DNA of 64,000 nt from Zobellella maritima. Its GTDB lineage: Bacteria; Pseudomonadota; Gammaproteobacteria; Enterobacterales; Aeromonadaceae. A program made the position numbers and the translations under genes. Below, piece by piece: positions 27,224 through 38,145 of this stretch; position 1 is the first letter of the stretch, and the number at the start of each line of letters is the position of its first letter. The notes beneath the pieces were generated by a model. That model was not told the DNA's origin, did no database searches, and was given only the letters and a program-made list of their open reading frames with translations. The DNA is taken from positions 2,232,759 to 2,296,758 of the forward strand of contig NZ_QCZE01000001.1 in assembly GCF_003075035.1 (NCBI RefSeq), written 5' to 3'.

Positions 27224-29301
27224 TGACGCCCTCCTATCAAGCTGGTCACCCTCAGGGTACGATCATCGGGAATTTCGGCCTGGGACATCACCACCAGATA
27301 ACTCAGGCGGCGGCGCAGGAAGCGGGCCAACAAGGCGCGCAGATTGTGCTGAACCACCAGCACCGGCGGCTCGCCGGCCGCCTCCTGACGGTCCAGTGCC
27401 GCCTGGGCCTGCTCCATCAGGGTATCGGCCAATCCCGGCTCCAGGGCTCCGCCCCCATTCAGGGCCTGCATCAACACCTGCTCCAGGCCGGCGTCCAGGC
27501 CGATCACATGCAGCTCGTTTTGTCCCTGGAACCACTGCTGGGTAATGCCCCGGCCAAGGCCGATGCGTACCAGCGCGGTCAGCTCGTGTACATCCGTCTG
27601 CCCCACCGCATATTCGGCCAGAGTATCGAGTATGGTTCCCATATCCCGGATCGAAACGTCTTCTTCCAGCAGGTTCTGCAGTATCCGCTGGAGCAGGGTC
27701 AGGGACACCAGCTTGGGCACCACCTCCTCCACCAGCGCCTTGTTCTCTTCTCCCAGCTTGTCGAGCAAATACTGGACCTCCTGGCGGCCGAGCATCTCGG
27801 CTGAATGACGTTGCAGCAGGTGATTGAGGTGGGTAGCCGCCACCGTGCTGGCGTCCACCACCGTATATCCATAGATCTGGGCATGTTCCCGCTGGCTGAC
27901 GTCACTCCACACCGCCGGCAGACCAAAGGCCGGATCCCGGGTCGGGGAGCCCTCCAGCTTGCCGGTCACCTGCCCAGGATCGATGGCCAGCCACTGGCCG
28001 GGAAACAGCTCTGAGCGACCGATTTCCGCGCCCTTAAGGGTGATCACATAGCTATTGGGAGGCAACTCGAGGTTATCGCGGATATGCACCACGGGGGGCA
28101 GGAAGCCCACTTCCTGGGCAAATTTCTTGCGTACACTCTTGATGCGGCCGAGCAATTCGCCCTGCTGTCGCTGATCGACCAGCGGGATCAGCCGGTGTCC
28201 CACCTCCATACCCAGGGTATCTACCAGCTGCACATCGTCCCAGCTGGCTTCCGGCGACTCCGGCATCGGCGCGGGGGCATTGACTACCTCATCGACAATC
28301 TGCTGTTCCCGATTGCGTTTCATCCACCAGGCCAGGCCGCCCAACAGGGCGGTAAACAACAAAAACACCAGGTTGGGCATACCCGGCACCAGGCCCAGCA
28401 GGCCCAGCACACAGGCGGCGAGGATCAGCACCTGCGGGTTGACAAACAGCTGGCTGATCATCTGCTGGCCCACATCCTGCTCGGTATTGACCCGGGATAC
28501 GGTCACACCGGCGGCGGTGGATATCACCAACGCCGGGATCTGCGCCACCAGGCCGTCACCGATGGCCAGCAACACATAGGTCTCGGCCGCTTCGCCAAAA
28601 CCGAGATCATGCTGTAGCACCCCTATCATCAGGCCGCCCATGATATTGACCACCATGATCACCAGACCGGCCACCGCATCACCGCGAACAAACTTGCTGG
28701 CGCCGTCCATGGAGCCGTAAAAATCGGCCTCCTGGGAAACCTCGGCCCGCCGTCGGCGCGCTTCCTCCTCGGCAATCAGGCCGGCATTCAGATCCGCGTC
28801 TATGGCCATCTGCTTGCCGGGCATAGCATCCAGGGTAAAACGGGCTCCCACCTCGGCAATGCGGCCGGCGCCCTTGGTGATCACCATGAAGTTGATGATC
28901 ACCAGGATCAAGAACACCACCAGACCCACCGCAAAGTTGCCGCCCACCAGGAACTGACCAAAAGCCTCGATCACCTTGCCGGCCGAATCACCTCCCTGGT
29001 GCCCTTCCATCAGCACCACCCGGGTTGATGCCACATTCAGCGACAACCGCAGCAGGGTGGTAAACAGCAGCACCGCCGGAAAGGCGGCAAAATCCAACGG
29101 CTTCTGGGTAAACATGCTGACCAGCAGCACCATGATCGCCAGCGCGATATTGAAGGTGAACAACAGATCCAGGGCAAAGGGCGGCAATGGCAATATCATC
29201 ATCGACAGTATCATGATGATCAGCACGGGGCCGGCCAGCAGTTTCAGCTGCTCATGGCCCATCCCTTCAAATTGCGCCAGATAGCGGCTCAACACCTTCA
29301 T
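27220..29301 (-). CDS. flhA: Flagellar export gate protein FlhA
   Basis: Type III export gate subunit of 693 residues. Eight membrane helices fill about the first 330 residues; the FHIPEP-family region is recognisable in GDGLVAQIPALVISTAAGVTVSR and RFTLDAMPGKQMAIDADLNAGLI. The cytoplasmic domain that docks chaperone-substrate complexes follows. FlhA conducts protons for export. The gene overlaps flhB upstream and flhE downstream by four bases each, making a tightly coupled operon. Confidence 0.97.
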   Translation of the reverse strand: MKVLSRYLAQFEGMGHEQLKLLAGPVLIIMILSMMILPLPPFALDLLFTFNIALAIMVLLVSMFTQKPLDFAAFPAVLLFTTLLRLSLNVASTRVVLMEGHQGGDSAGKVIEAFGQFLVGGNFAVGLVVFLILVIINFMVITKGAGRIAEVGARFTLDAMPGKQMAIDADLNAGLIAEEEARRRRAEVSQEADFYGSMDGASKFVRGDAVAGLVIMVVNIMGGLMIGVLQHDLGFGEAAETYVLLAIGDGLVAQIPALVISTAAGVTVSRVNTEQDVGQQMISQLFVNPQVLILAACVLGLLGLVPGMPNLVFLLFTALLGGLAWWMKRNREQQIVDEVVNAPAPMPESPEASWDDVQLVDTLGMEVGHRLIPLVDQRQQGELLGRIKSVRKKFAQEVGFLPPVVHIRDNLELPPNSYVITLKGAEIGRSELFPGQWLAIDPGQVTGKLEGSPTRDPAFGLPAVWSDVSQREHAQIYGYTVVDASTVAATHLNHLLQRHSAEMLGRQEVQYLLDKLGEENKALVEEVVPKLVSLTLLQRILQNLLEEDVSIRDMGTILDTLAEYAVGQTDVHELTALVRIGLGRGITQQWFQGQNELHVIGLDAGLEQVLMQALNGGGALEPGLADTLMEQAQAALDRQEAAGEPPVLVVQHNLRALLARFLRRRLSYLVVMSQAEIPDDRTLRVTSLIGGRQ

Positions 29302-30452
29302 TCAACCTCCTTCCGGGCCCGGGGATCGGCCAGTTCGGCGGGCACCGGCAAATCCCGCGGTGTCGCGGGCGGCTCCCCCCCCTCCGTTTGTACCCGTTTG
29401 AGCTGGAAGGCCCAGGCCATGACCTCTGCCACCGCGGTATACAGGGTCATGGGGATTTCCCGATCCAGGTCCACATGATGATACAGGGCCCGGGCCAGGG
29501 GCGGCGCCTCCAGCAAGGGCACCCTGTGTTCACGGCCCAGCTCGCGGATCCTGGCCGCTACCGCCTCGACGCCCTTGGCCACCACCCTCGGCGCCGCCAT
29601 CTTGCCGTCGTCGTAACGCAGGGCCACCGCAAAGTGGGTCGGATTGGTGATGATCACATCGGCCTCCGGCACCTTGCTCATCATACGGTTGCGAGCCATC
29701 GCCTGCTGCTGGGCACGGATCCGCGCCTTGAGATAGGGGTCACCGTCCGACTCCTTGTGTTCACGCTTGATCTCCTCCTTGCTCATGCGCAGCTTTTTGG
29801 CATGACTCCACAACTGATAGGGCACATCGATCAGCACCACCAGTACCAGGGTCAGCACCATCAGGCCGCAGGCCTGCGCCGCCATGATCAGGGCATTGGC
29901 CGCCGCCTGCTGCATGGATTGCTCCATCAGCGCCATCAGCTCACCTCGCTTGGCGAGTAAAAACATGACGCCCACGCTGCCCACCAGCAACGACTTGGCC
30001 AACGCCTTGGCCAGCTCCGCCAGGGCCTGGGTGGAAAAGATGCGTTTCAGCCCCTTGATCGGATTCAGCTTGGAGAATTGCGGCGTCAGGGATTTGGCGG
30101 AAAACAGCCAGCCGCCCAGCAGCACAGGAGCCGCCAGCGCCAGCACCGTCAACAGCAGAAACAGTGGCAACAGGGCCAGCAGGGTGCGTCGGCCCAGTTC
30201 GAAGGCATGGCTGAGCATGACCATGGCATCGAACGCCTGACGGCGATCAAACAGGAAGGAACGTTCCATCACCAGACCCAGCTGGTCGTAGAGGACGCCG
30301 CCCATGCCCCACAGGCCCATGACCCCTCCCAGCAGCAACAGGAAGGTAGCCAGCTCCCGGGAACGGGCAATCTGGCCATCTTCCCGGGCTTTCTCGATTC
30401 GTCGGGGGGTCGCGGCTTCGGTTTTTTCCTGATCGCTGGTCTCGTCGGCCAT
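29298..30452 (-). CDS. flhB: Flagellar export switch protein FlhB
   Basis: Export-apparatus protein of 384 residues with four membrane helices and a cytoplasmic domain. The autocleavage site is intact: ITNPTHFAVALRY with N270-P271, matching the position in E. coli. Cleavage switches secretion from rod/hook to filament proteins when FliK signals hook completion. The N-terminus (ETSDQEKTEAATPRRIEKAREDGQ) is family-typical. An eight-base C tract (29375-29382; G on the coding strand) lies near the C-terminal end. The gene opens flhBAE, about 157 bases after cheZ. Confidence 0.97.
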   Translation of the reverse strand: MADETSDQEKTEAATPRRIEKAREDGQIARSRELATFLLLLGGVMGLWGMGGVLYDQLGLVMERSFLFDRRQAFDAMVMLSHAFELGRRTLLALLPLFLLLTVLALAAPVLLGGWLFSAKSLTPQFSKLNPIKGLKRIFSTQALAELAKALAKSLLVGSVGVMFLLAKRGELMALMEQSMQQAAANALIMAAQACGLMVLTLVLVVLIDVPYQLWSHAKKLRMSKEEIKREHKESDGDPYLKARIRAQQQAMARNRMMSKVPEADVIITNPTHFAVALRYDDGKMAAPRVVAKGVEAVAARIRELGREHRVPLLEAPPLARALYHHVDLDREIPMTLYTAVAEVMAWAFQLKRVQTEGGEPPATPRDLPVPAELADPRARKEVE

Positions 30453-30609
30453 GGTGTCCGGATTGGCTGTGCTAAACGGCGGCCATTGTCAACAACCCGG
30501 GGCTGCTTCGATATGCCGAACAGGACCCGGAATCATGGCTTATTCCCGGTTTAATAATATTGGAGGCAAACGGGATTACGATAGGGTAGGAGCCGGAGCC
30601 CATGGTCGC

Positions 30610-31293
30610 TCAGAAACCCAGATCATCCAGCAAGGCATCCACCTGATCCTGACTGCTCACCACATCTTCCCCGTCCGCATTCAGCTGGGGGCCATTCAAC
30701 AGGGTCTGTCCCCCGGCTCCGTTCGACTGCGCAGGAAGGCCGGTCACCTCTTCTCCCTGCAGATCCGGCATATTATCGAGCAGAGCCTGCACCAGTTGAT
30801 GTTCTATTTCCCGGATCAACCCCATCATCTTATTGATCACCTGACCGGTCAGATCCTGGAAATCCTGGGCCATCAGGATTTCCAGCAGCTGGTCGTTGGT
30901 GGCCCGGGTCTTCTCGGGGATGTCCTTCAGGTAGGCCCGGGTGTCCACCACCAGCTCCCTGGCCTCGGCCAGTTCAAGAGGAGACTCGAACCAGCGCTGC
31001 CAGCGCCGCTCCAGTACCTCGGCACCTTCTTCGATTTCATTTTGCAGGGGTCTGGCCCGGTCGATGGCATTCAGCGCCCGCTCGGCGGCCTGCTCTGTCA
31101 TCGTCGCCACATAGGCGAGCCGATCCCGGGCATCGGGGATGGCCGTGGCCGCCCTGGCGATGTCCTTGTCCAACCCCAGTTCCTGCATACTGTCATGCAG
31201 CAGGCGCGTCAACCGGCCGATACGCCTGATCAGATCTTCGGTACCGGCACCAACGGCAGGCGTTACCGGCCGAGATTCTTCACCCATCATCAC
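30610..31293 (-). CDS. cheZ: Chemotaxis protein phosphatase CheZ
   Basis: Protein of 227 residues that dephosphorylates CheY-P. The active-site Gln lies in MAQDFQDLTGQVINKM, and the C-terminal CheY-tethering helix ends DQVDALLDDLGF, almost the E. coli ending. A long helical hairpin forms the middle. The ATG follows AGGAAG. It is the last gene of the motA-to-cheZ run, 43 bases after cheY. Confidence 0.95.
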   Translation of the reverse strand: MMMGEESRPVTPAVGAGTEDLIRRIGRLTRLLHDSMQELGLDKDIARAATAIPDARDRLAYVATMTEQAAERALNAIDRARPLQNEIEEGAEVLERRWQRWFESPLELAEARELVVDTRAYLKDIPEKTRATNDQLLEILMAQDFQDLTGQVINKMMGLIREIEHQLVQALLDNMPDLQGEEVTGLPAQSNGAGGQTLLNGPQLNADGEDVVSSQDQVDALLDDLGF

Positions 31294-31336
31294 TCTTCCT
31301 TAGCAGGGCTTGGCCCCTTGCAGCATGGCCGGCCTG

Positions 31337-31726
31337 TTATTTACCCAGCTTGTCGAAGATCTTGTTCAGCTTCTCTTCCAGGATGGCGGCGGTAAAGGGC
31401 TTGACCACATAGCCACTGGCCCCGGCCTGGGCGGCGGCAATGATGTTCTCTTTCTTGGCTTCGGCGGTCACCATCAGCACCGGCAGATGTTTGAGAGACT
31501 CATCGGCCCGGATCTTCTTGAGCAGCTCCAGCCCGTCCATATTGGGCATATTCCAGTCGGATATCACAAATGCGAAGTCACCACCGCTCAGCTTGGCCAG
31601 CGCATTCTCTCCATCCCTGGCCTCCTCGACATGGTTAAAACCCAGCTCTTTCAGCAAGCTGCGCAGGATACGGCGCATGGTAGGAAAGTCATCCACCACC
31701 AGAATGCCCATACTCTTGTCGACCAT
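31337..31726 (-). CDS. cheY: Chemotaxis response regulator CheY
   Basis: Single-domain receiver of 129 residues, nearly identical in layout to E. coli CheY. The acidic pocket is D12-D13 ([10 protein letters not shown]), the phosphoacceptor D57 ([16 protein letters not shown]), with Thr in [11 protein letters not shown] and Lys in [10 protein letters not shown]. CheY-P binds the LSQQEIDALL motif of FliM to change rotation. It lies between an MCP gene and cheZ in the chemotaxis operon. Confidence 0.97.
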   Translation of the reverse strand: MVDKSMGILVVDDFPTMRRILRSLLKELGFNHVEEARDGENALAKLSGGDFAFVISDWNMPNMDGLELLKKIRADESLKHLPVLMVTAEAKKENIIAAAQAGASGYVVKPFTAAILEEKLNKIFDKLGK

Positions 31727-31784
31727 TTCACGTCCTTAAATCTGTTATTACCATCATGACCGGCTGTCAGAGCCGGTCGACTAT

Positions 31785-33446
31785 TCAGAATGCTTCCCAG
31801 TCACCGGCAAGCGCCGCCCTGTGCCCGACCGGAGCCAGCGCCCGCTGCTCAGGCTCGGCATGAGGCTCGGCGTCCTGCGGCCGGGCGCCTGCCGGCAGGC
31901 GAAACACGGCCACCGCCTGCGCAAGCCGGCTGGCCTGGCTCTCCAGCGAAATAGCGGCGGCGGCGGCCTGCTGTACCAGGGCGGCATTCTGCTGGGTCAC
32001 CTCGTCCATCTGGCCGACCGCCAGGCTGACCTGCTCGATCCCCTGGCTCTGTTCCTGGGAGGCGGCGGAAATCTCGTCCATGATATCGGTGACCCTTTTC
32101 ACCGCCGCCACTATCTCTGTCATGGTTTCACCGGCCTGCGCCACCAGCCTGGATCCGTCTTCCACCTGGGTAACCGAGTTTTCTATCAACCCCTTGATTT
32201 CACGCGCCGCGTCCGCACTGCGCCCGGCCAGGTTGCGCACCTCGCCCGCGACCACCGCAAAGCCCCGTCCCTGCTCACCGGCCCGGGCCGCCTCGACCGA
32301 GGCATTCAGCGCCAGTATGTTGGTCTGGAAGGCAATGGAGTCGATCAACCCGGTAATATCGGCGATTTTTTGGGAGCTGTCGGAGATCCTGCCCATGGTA
32401 CTGACGACCTGTTCCACCACCTCGCCGCCATGGCTGGCGGTATTGGAGGCGGCCTGGGCCAGGGTGCTGGCCTGGCGGGCATTATCGGCATTTTGTCTGA
32501 CTGTGGTGGTCAGCTGCTCCATGCTGGCGGCGGTTTCTTCCAGGGATGCCGCCTGCTGCTCGGTACGAGACGACAAATCCCCATTGCCACCGGCTATGTC
32601 ACTGGCCCCCCGATGAATGGCAACACTGCTGTCACGTACCGTGCCCACCGTCTGCAGCAGGCCATGCTGCATATCGCGCATGGCGGCAAACAGCTTCCCT
32701 ATCTCGTTCCGGCTCAACACTCGGATGTCCTGGGACAGATCAGAGCGGGCGATATGTTCGAGGTTGTCGACCGCGATCTGCAGCGGCGCTATGAGCACCC
32801 TGCGCAGCCCCCTGTGTACCAGCACCAGCACCAGCACCGTCACCAGCAGCATCAGCAGCCCGACCCAGGAATAACGCACGATCCGAGACTCGTAGTCGGC
32901 CATCAGGGCAGCCCCCTGCCCGTCCGCATAGCTGACGAAGGCGGACATGCTGCCATCCAGCGCCTCCCTGCTCGCATAGGCCTGTTCCCGCAGGCCATTG
33001 GCCGCATCGATATCGAAGGCGGCCAATGCCTGTTGCTGTTGCTGCATCAGCGTCATCATCGCCTGAAAATCGGCCGTCAGGGCCTCGGCCAATGCCTGCC
33101 CCCGGGCGGTTTGCACGCTGTCAAGGAACCGCGCCAGCCCCTCGGCGGCCTGGTTGAGCTGGGCGCCGGCATTGTCATTGAATGCCTTGCCGTTGCCGAT
33201 CCGCCCTTCACCGATATGATGACGTGCCACTTCCAGGTTAAACCTGGCCTGATTCAGCGCCGCCTCCGCCCGGCTAATGCCATTGAGCTGTTCGACATTG
33301 ATCTGGCTGAGGGTACGGATGGCGTTGTCGGCCATGCGGCTGGCGCCCCAACCCAGGGCCGCAATCACGCCGACAGACAGGATAAACAGCAAGATCACGC
33401 TGTTGATGGCCTTGCCGATATTCATATTACGCAACACGTTCGTCAT
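31785..33446 (-). CDS. Methyl-accepting chemotaxis protein
   Basis: Transmembrane chemoreceptor of 553 residues in the Tar/Tsr style. Helix 1 is at about residues 13-32, a periplasmic four-helix-type sensor at about 33-190, helix 2 at about 193-211, then HAMP and the signalling domain. The hairpin tip reads [42 protein letters not shown]-type sequence. The C-terminus ends GDWEAF, a CheR/CheB-tethering pentapeptide like NWETF, so this is a high-abundance-type receptor. The ligand is unknown. It sits between cheB and cheY. Confidence 0.93.
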   Translation of the reverse strand: MTNVLRNMNIGKAINSVILLFILSVGVIAALGWGASRMADNAIRTLSQINVEQLNGISRAEAALNQARFNLEVARHHIGEGRIGNGKAFNDNAGAQLNQAAEGLARFLDSVQTARGQALAEALTADFQAMMTLMQQQQQALAAFDIDAANGLREQAYASREALDGSMSAFVSYADGQGAALMADYESRIVRYSWVGLLMLLVTVLVLVLVHRGLRRVLIAPLQIAVDNLEHIARSDLSQDIRVLSRNEIGKLFAAMRDMQHGLLQTVGTVRDSSVAIHRGASDIAGGNGDLSSRTEQQAASLEETAASMEQLTTTVRQNADNARQASTLAQAASNTASHGGEVVEQVVSTMGRISDSSQKIADITGLIDSIAFQTNILALNASVEAARAGEQGRGFAVVAGEVRNLAGRSADAAREIKGLIENSVTQVEDGSRLVAQAGETMTEIVAAVKRVTDIMDEISAASQEQSQGIEQVSLAVGQMDEVTQQNAALVQQAAAAAISLESQASRLAQAVAVFRLPAGARPQDAEPHAEPEQRALAPVGHRAALAGDWEAF

Positions 33447-33500
33447 AAGAAGTACCTGGTTTCATTCGGATATAATTCAACATGTCTCGCCCGGCAAGGG

Positions 33501-34550
33501 TTATACCCGTTGCGCCCGACCCGAAACGGACATCTGTGCCAGCAGCCGCGCGGCCATCTGTTCCAGCGGGACCACCTCGTCGGCGGCGCCGAGGGCAATG
33601 GCCTCCCTGGGCATGCCGAACACCACACAACTCGCTTCATCCTGGGCCAGGGTTCGGGCGCCGGCCCGGCGCATCTCCAGCAGGCCCGCCGCCCCGTCCT
33701 TGCCCATACCGGTAAGGATGACCCCGAGCGCGTTGCGCCCGGCCTGCTTCGCCGCCGACCGGAACAGCACATCCACCGAGGGCCGATGGCGATTGACCGG
33801 CTCTCCCCAGTCCAGGCTCACCATATAATTGGCCCCGCAGCGGGCCAACCGGAGGTGCGCGTCGCCCGGCGCTATATAGGCGTGTCCGGGCAGGATACGC
33901 TCGCCGTCCTCGGCCTCCTTGACGGTAATGCGGCACAGCCTGTCGAGCCGCTCGGCAAAAGAACGGGTGAAGCCGCCGGGCATATGCTGGGCAATCAGTA
34001 TGCCCGGGCTGTTGGCCGGCAGGGGCTCCAGCAGGTTACGGATGGCCTCGGTCCCCCCGGTGGAGGCCCCGATGATCAGCAGCTTTTCACTGGAGATCAG
34101 CGGTGCCTGCAGCGCGCTTGGGGCCGGATGAGCCCGGCGGGGCCGGGAGCGGGCCGCGATGCGGATCTTGTCGGCGATCAGCTCCGCATATTCGAGCATG
34201 CCGCTGCGGATCCCCAGCAAGGGCTTGGGGACAAAGTCCACCGCACCCAGTTCCAGGGCACGCAGCGTGGCGTCGGAGCCGTCCCGGGTCAGGGACGACA
34301 CCATCAGTACCGGCATGGGTCGCAGACGCATCAATCGCTCGAGAAAGTCCAAGCCGTCCATACGCGGCATTTCCACATCCAGGGTCAGTACGTCGGGCTG
34401 GTGACGCTTGATCAGATCACGGGCGACCAGCGGATCCGGGGCCACGGCGACCACCTCCATATCCCTCTGGCCATTGATGATTTCCCGCAGCAGATCACGA
34501 ATCAACGCCGAGTCATCGACACACAGCACCTTGATCTTGGCTGCACGCAA
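33501..34550 (-). CDS. cheB: Chemotaxis methylesterase/glutamine deamidase CheB
   Basis: Two-domain protein of 349 residues. The receiver domain has [11 protein letters not shown] and phosphoacceptor D58 ([16 protein letters not shown]). A linker near residues 130-155 leads to the methylesterase domain with the catalytic Ser in [12 protein letters not shown], His in [10 protein letters not shown] and Asp in [11 protein letters not shown]. It removes receptor methyl groups to reset adaptation. The start is TTG at 34550, behind AGGAG; no better ATG exists. It lies 54 bases after cheR. Confidence 0.95.
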   Translation of the reverse strand: MRAAKIKVLCVDDSALIRDLLREIINGQRDMEVVAVAPDPLVARDLIKRHQPDVLTLDVEMPRMDGLDFLERLMRLRPMPVLMVSSLTRDGSDATLRALELGAVDFVPKPLLGIRSGMLEYAELIADKIRIAARSRPRRAHPAPSALQAPLISSEKLLIIGASTGGTEAIRNLLEPLPANSPGILIAQHMPGGFTRSFAERLDRLCRITVKEAEDGERILPGHAYIAPGDAHLRLARCGANYMVSLDWGEPVNRHRPSVDVLFRSAAKQAGRNALGVILTGMGKDGAAGLLEMRRAGARTLAQDEASCVVFGMPREAIALGAADEVVPLEQMAARLLAQMSVSGRAQRV

Positions 34551-34604
34551 GGCAGTTCTCCTATAATGGTATGTCCGGGTTCTGTCCCGCTAACTATCGA
34601 CCGC

Positions 34605-35492
34605 TCAGCCACGAACTTTACCCTCGTCGGCCAACTCGTAGACGGTCTGGCCCCGCAGGCGGAATGCCTGGCTGATGTAAGTTAAATTCTCCGAATGGCC
34701 GGTGAACAACAGGCCGTCGGGTTTAAGCAGGGGGACAAAACGGGCAAGGATCCGGGCCTGGGTTGCCTTGTCGAAATAGATCATCACATTGCGGCAGAAA
34801 ATCGCATCGAAGGGTCCGCTGAGCGGCCATTGGGAAGAAAGCAGGTTCAGGCGGGCAAACTCCACCAGGGCCGCCGTCTCCGGCCGTATCCTCGCCAGCC
34901 CCGCCTTGTCCCCCCGCCCCCGCAGGAAGAAACGCCTGATCCTGTCGGCATCGAGCTTCTGCACCTGTTCCAGGGTATAGACTCCGCCTCTGGCCTGCTC
35001 CAGGGCGTCCGTGTCGATGTCGGTGGCCAACACCCGGGCCACGGCGGCCCTGGCTCCCAGCGCCTCCTGCAGGGTCATGGCGATCGAATAGGGCTCCTCG
35101 CCGGTGGACGCAGCGGCACACCAGACTCGCACCGGCTCACCGCGCCCGGCCACATGGCTGGCCAGCAGCGGAAAATGATGCCGTTCGCGAAAGAAGGCGG
35201 TGAGGTTGGTGGTCAGGGCATTGGTGAATGCCTGCCATTCGGGTCCCTGGCCCTGCTGCTCCAGCAGGCTCAGGTACTGACCGAAATGACTCAGCCCATG
35301 ATGCCGCAGCCGCCTGGCGAGGCGACCGTACACCATGTTGCGTTTGTTGGCAGACAGCACTATGCCCGCATGCCGGTGGATAAAGGCACAGATCCGGCCG
35401 AAGTCTGCGTCTGTCATCACCAGCTCCCGCTCGAACAGCGGCTCACAGGAGACTGGGCTTGTCGGCACTTCCCTGCTCAAAAGGCTTCCCAC
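34605..35492 (-). CDS. cheR: Chemotaxis methyltransferase CheR
   Basis: SAM-dependent glutamate methyltransferase of 295 residues (E. coli 286). Motifs include [13 protein letters not shown] in the N-terminal helical domain, [14 protein letters not shown], the SAM site [17 protein letters not shown], and [15 protein letters not shown] with a late [19 protein letters not shown] at 35492 overlaps the end of the upstream receptor gene by 16 bases; ATG at 35417 is a shorter alternative, but family length favours the GTG. It methylates the two receptors encoded in this operon. Confidence 0.94.
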   Translation of the reverse strand: MGSLLSREVPTSPVSCEPLFERELVMTDADFGRICAFIHRHAGIVLSANKRNMVYGRLARRLRHHGLSHFGQYLSLLEQQGQGPEWQAFTNALTTNLTAFFRERHHFPLLASHVAGRGEPVRVWCAAASTGEEPYSIAMTLQEALGARAAVARVLATDIDTDALEQARGGVYTLEQVQKLDADRIRRFFLRGRGDKAGLARIRPETAALVEFARLNLLSSQWPLSGPFDAIFCRNVMIYFDKATQARILARFVPLLKPDGLLFTGHSENLTYISQAFRLRGQTVYELADEGKVRG

Positions 35493-37633
35493 TCTTCCAG
35501 ATCGGCAGCCGGTCGCCGAGGGACCAGCGCCCGGCCCGGGACCTGTTCCGGTAAGGCATCAGGCTGCCGATGCGAGGAGGGCTCGACAGGGGCCCCGTCG
35601 ACAGTCTCCGCTTGCTGCAGCCGGAAGGCGGCAATCGAATGACCCAGGTGGCTAATCTGCTGCTGCAGTGCCGTCGCCGCTCGGGCGGAAGACTGTACCC
35701 GCGCCGCGTTCTGCTGGGTGACCTCATCCATTTGCGAGATCGCCTGATTGATCTGGCCTATGCCTCCGCTCTGTTCTTCCGAGGCGGCAGAGATTTCCCC
35801 CATGATGTCATTGACCCGGGTCACCGACTCCACCACCTTGTCAATCGACTGCTCGGCACGGCGGACCAGTTCGGCACCGTTGCCAATCTCGCCGGACGAG
35901 CTGTCAATCAACTGGCGGATTTCCTTGGCCGCCTCGGCAGAACGCCCCGCCAGGTTACGCACCTCGCCCGCGACCACCGCAAAACCGCGGCCCTGTTCAC
36001 CGGCCCGGGCCGCTTCCACCGACGCGTTCAGGGCCAGTATGTTGGTCTGGAAGGCAATGGAGTCGATCACCCCTATGATTTCGGTCATCCGGCGCGAGCT
36101 GGTGGTGATCCGCCCCATGGTCTCGACCACCTGACCCATCACCTGGCCGCTGTCGCTCACCATCTGTGCCGCTTCCCCGGACAGGTGACTGGCCTGGCGC
36201 GCGTTCTCGGCATTCTGCTGCACCGTGGTAGTCATCTGCTCCATGCTGGCGGCGGTTTCCTGCAGGGACGCCGCCTGTTGCTCGGTCCGGGAGGACAGAT
36301 CCTCGTTGCCACTGGCGATATCCCGGGCTGCCGGGGTGACCACCCGGATCCCGCTGTTGATATCGACGGCCATGCTGACCAGGCTCATGCGCATGATATC
36401 CAGGGTCTGCAGCAGACGCCCGATCTCGTCATGATTGTGCCTGGGGATCTCGGCCGACAGGTTGCCTGCGGCAATCTGCAGGGTAAAGTCCATGGCACTT
36501 TTCAATGGCCGAGTCAGGGCGCGGATGGTAAGTCCCCCCAGCAGGCCAAGCAGCAACAGGCCCAGGGTCAGTATCCCGCCCTGATAGATCAGCATCTGCC
36601 GCAGCTCCTGCCGGGCCTGTACCGCCATCACCGCAGCCGTTTGCTGTTTGTCGCCGATCAAGCCGTTGATCCGCTCGGACAGCACCCGCCCCTCGTCATT
36701 CAATTTCGCCGAGATCTCCTTGAGCCCGACATAGATTTCATAAGGATCATCCCCCGCCAGCTGTTCGGCTATCCGTAACAGGTTGTCATTCAGGTAGCTG
36801 TCCAGCAGGGCACCGAATTCGTCCGCCGGCCCGGTACGGTTGACGTCCCTTGCCATATACTCGGCCCACAGGGTCTCGAGTTCGGCCGCCATCTGCCTTA
36901 TCTCGGCCAGCAGCTCCTCCCTGTTTTCTCCCAGCAGCTCTATGCTGGGCCGGGAAAATTGCTGGCGTCCCTGTACCGTCAGTTGATCCAGACGCTGCAA
37001 GCGGGCCACATCCTGCAGCCCGTCACGGGTCAGTGCATCGAAACGCTGCCCCGACGTCTGCAGCCCGTACAGGCCCATGCCGCCGGCAAGCAGCAACAAC
37101 AGGGCCGATACCCCAACCATGGCCCCGAGCCGGGCCCGCATCGAGGTCAGGTTAAGCCGCCGTACCCAGCCAGTCAGACCGCGCCGTTGCAAGCGTCCCC
37201 GGTCCAGCCGAAAGGCGCTGCCCTTCCCGGAGCGCAGCCCGGTATAGGCCTGCTCCGCCTGGGCGATCTTTTCCCGAGCGGCCTTGATACGGACAGAGGC
37301 ATAGCCCCTGATCTCGCCGTTTTCGACGATCGGTGACACAGAGGCATCGACCCAGTAATAATCCCCGTTCTTGCGCCGATTCTTGACCAGGCCATGCCAG
37401 GTTTCCCCGGCCCTGATGGTCGACCACAGGTTGGCAAACGCCGCCGCCGGCATATCCGGATGGCGCACTATGTTGTGATGTTGCCCGAGCAATTCTTCCC
37501 GGGCAAAACCGCTGACCTTGATAAAGGCCGGGTTGGCGTAAACGATATCGCCGTTGAGGTCGGTACGGGATACCAGAAAATCCTCGTCCTGGAGTTCATA
37601 TTCCCGGTTGTTTACCGGCTGATTATTGCGCAT
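35477..37633 (-). CDS. PAS-containing (Aer-like) methyl-accepting chemotaxis protein
   Basis: Receptor of 718 residues. An N-terminal PAS domain (about 15-115: [48 protein letters not shown]) resembles the FAD-binding aerotaxis PAS. Unlike E. coli Aer (506 residues), two hydrophobic helices (about 170-195 and 355-375) enclose a periplasmic domain of about 160 residues, then come HAMP and the signalling domain. So it may combine cytoplasmic redox or energy sensing with a periplasmic input. The C-terminus ends EEWEAF, a CheR-tethering tail that E. coli Aer lacks. It lies between cheW and cheR. Confidence 0.9.
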   Translation of the reverse strand: MRNNQPVNNREYELQDEDFLVSRTDLNGDIVYANPAFIKVSGFAREELLGQHHNIVRHPDMPAAAFANLWSTIRAGETWHGLVKNRRKNGDYYWVDASVSPIVENGEIRGYASVRIKAAREKIAQAEQAYTGLRSGKGSAFRLDRGRLQRRGLTGWVRRLNLTSMRARLGAMVGVSALLLLLAGGMGLYGLQTSGQRFDALTRDGLQDVARLQRLDQLTVQGRQQFSRPSIELLGENREELLAEIRQMAAELETLWAEYMARDVNRTGPADEFGALLDSYLNDNLLRIAEQLAGDDPYEIYVGLKEISAKLNDEGRVLSERINGLIGDKQQTAAVMAVQARQELRQMLIYQGGILTLGLLLLGLLGGLTIRALTRPLKSAMDFTLQIAAGNLSAEIPRHNHDEIGRLLQTLDIMRMSLVSMAVDINSGIRVVTPAARDIASGNEDLSSRTEQQAASLQETAASMEQMTTTVQQNAENARQASHLSGEAAQMVSDSGQVMGQVVETMGRITTSSRRMTEIIGVIDSIAFQTNILALNASVEAARAGEQGRGFAVVAGEVRNLAGRSAEAAKEIRQLIDSSSGEIGNGAELVRRAEQSIDKVVESVTRVNDIMGEISAASEEQSGGIGQINQAISQMDEVTQQNAARVQSSARAATALQQQISHLGHSIAAFRLQQAETVDGAPVEPSSHRQPDALPEQVPGRALVPRRPAADLEEWEAF

Positions 37634-37662
37634 GTCTGATTCCTTGATGCTCTCGGCGGCCC

Positions 37663-38145
37663 TCAGCCGGCTGTCTGTTCAACCTGGATAAGCTCTTCGC
37701 TGCTCAGCAGCTTTTCAATATCCACCAATACCAGCATGCGCTCACCCACGCTGCCCAGACCATTGAGGTAGCCGGACGACAGGGTGACGCCAAACTCCGG
37801 TGCCGGCTTGATCTGCTCGGCGGTCAGGGTCATCACGTCCGATACCCCGTCGACCACCATGCCGATCACCCGCTCCCCCACATTGACCACGATCACCACG
37901 GTGCGCAGCCCATATTCGATCCGTTCCAGGCGGAACTTGATGCGCAGATCGACGATCGGCACTATCACCCCGCGCAGGTTGGTCACCCCCTTGATGAACG
38001 CCGGCACATTGGCCATGCGGGTCACATTTTCATAACTGCGGATTTCCTGGACCTTGAGAATATCGATGGCGTATTCCTCTTCACCAAGGGAAAACACCAG
38101 GAACTCGCGGGGAGCGACGGCGAGCGCCGCGTTGGTATGGTTCAT
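37663..38145 (-). CDS. cheW: Chemotaxis coupling protein CheW
   Basis: Adaptor of 160 residues that joins receptors to CheA. Sequence features are [50 protein letters not shown] and the later [15 protein letters not shown], typical of the two-lobed beta fold. The ATG overlaps the cheA stop by four bases, so the two are translationally coupled. Confidence 0.96.
   Translation of the reverse strand: MNHTNAALAVAPREFLVFSLGEEEYAIDILKVQEIRSYENVTRMANVPAFIKGVTNLRGVIVPIVDLRIKFRLERIEYGLRTVVIVVNVGERVIGMVVDGVSDVMTLTAEQIKPAPEFGVTLSSGYLNGLGSVGERMLVLVDIEKLLSSEELIQVEQTAG

Noticed and set aside
31821-34685. Open frame of more than 950 codons antisense to the MCP and cheB genes
   Set aside because: No family features; the sense genes are unambiguous and conserved throughout.
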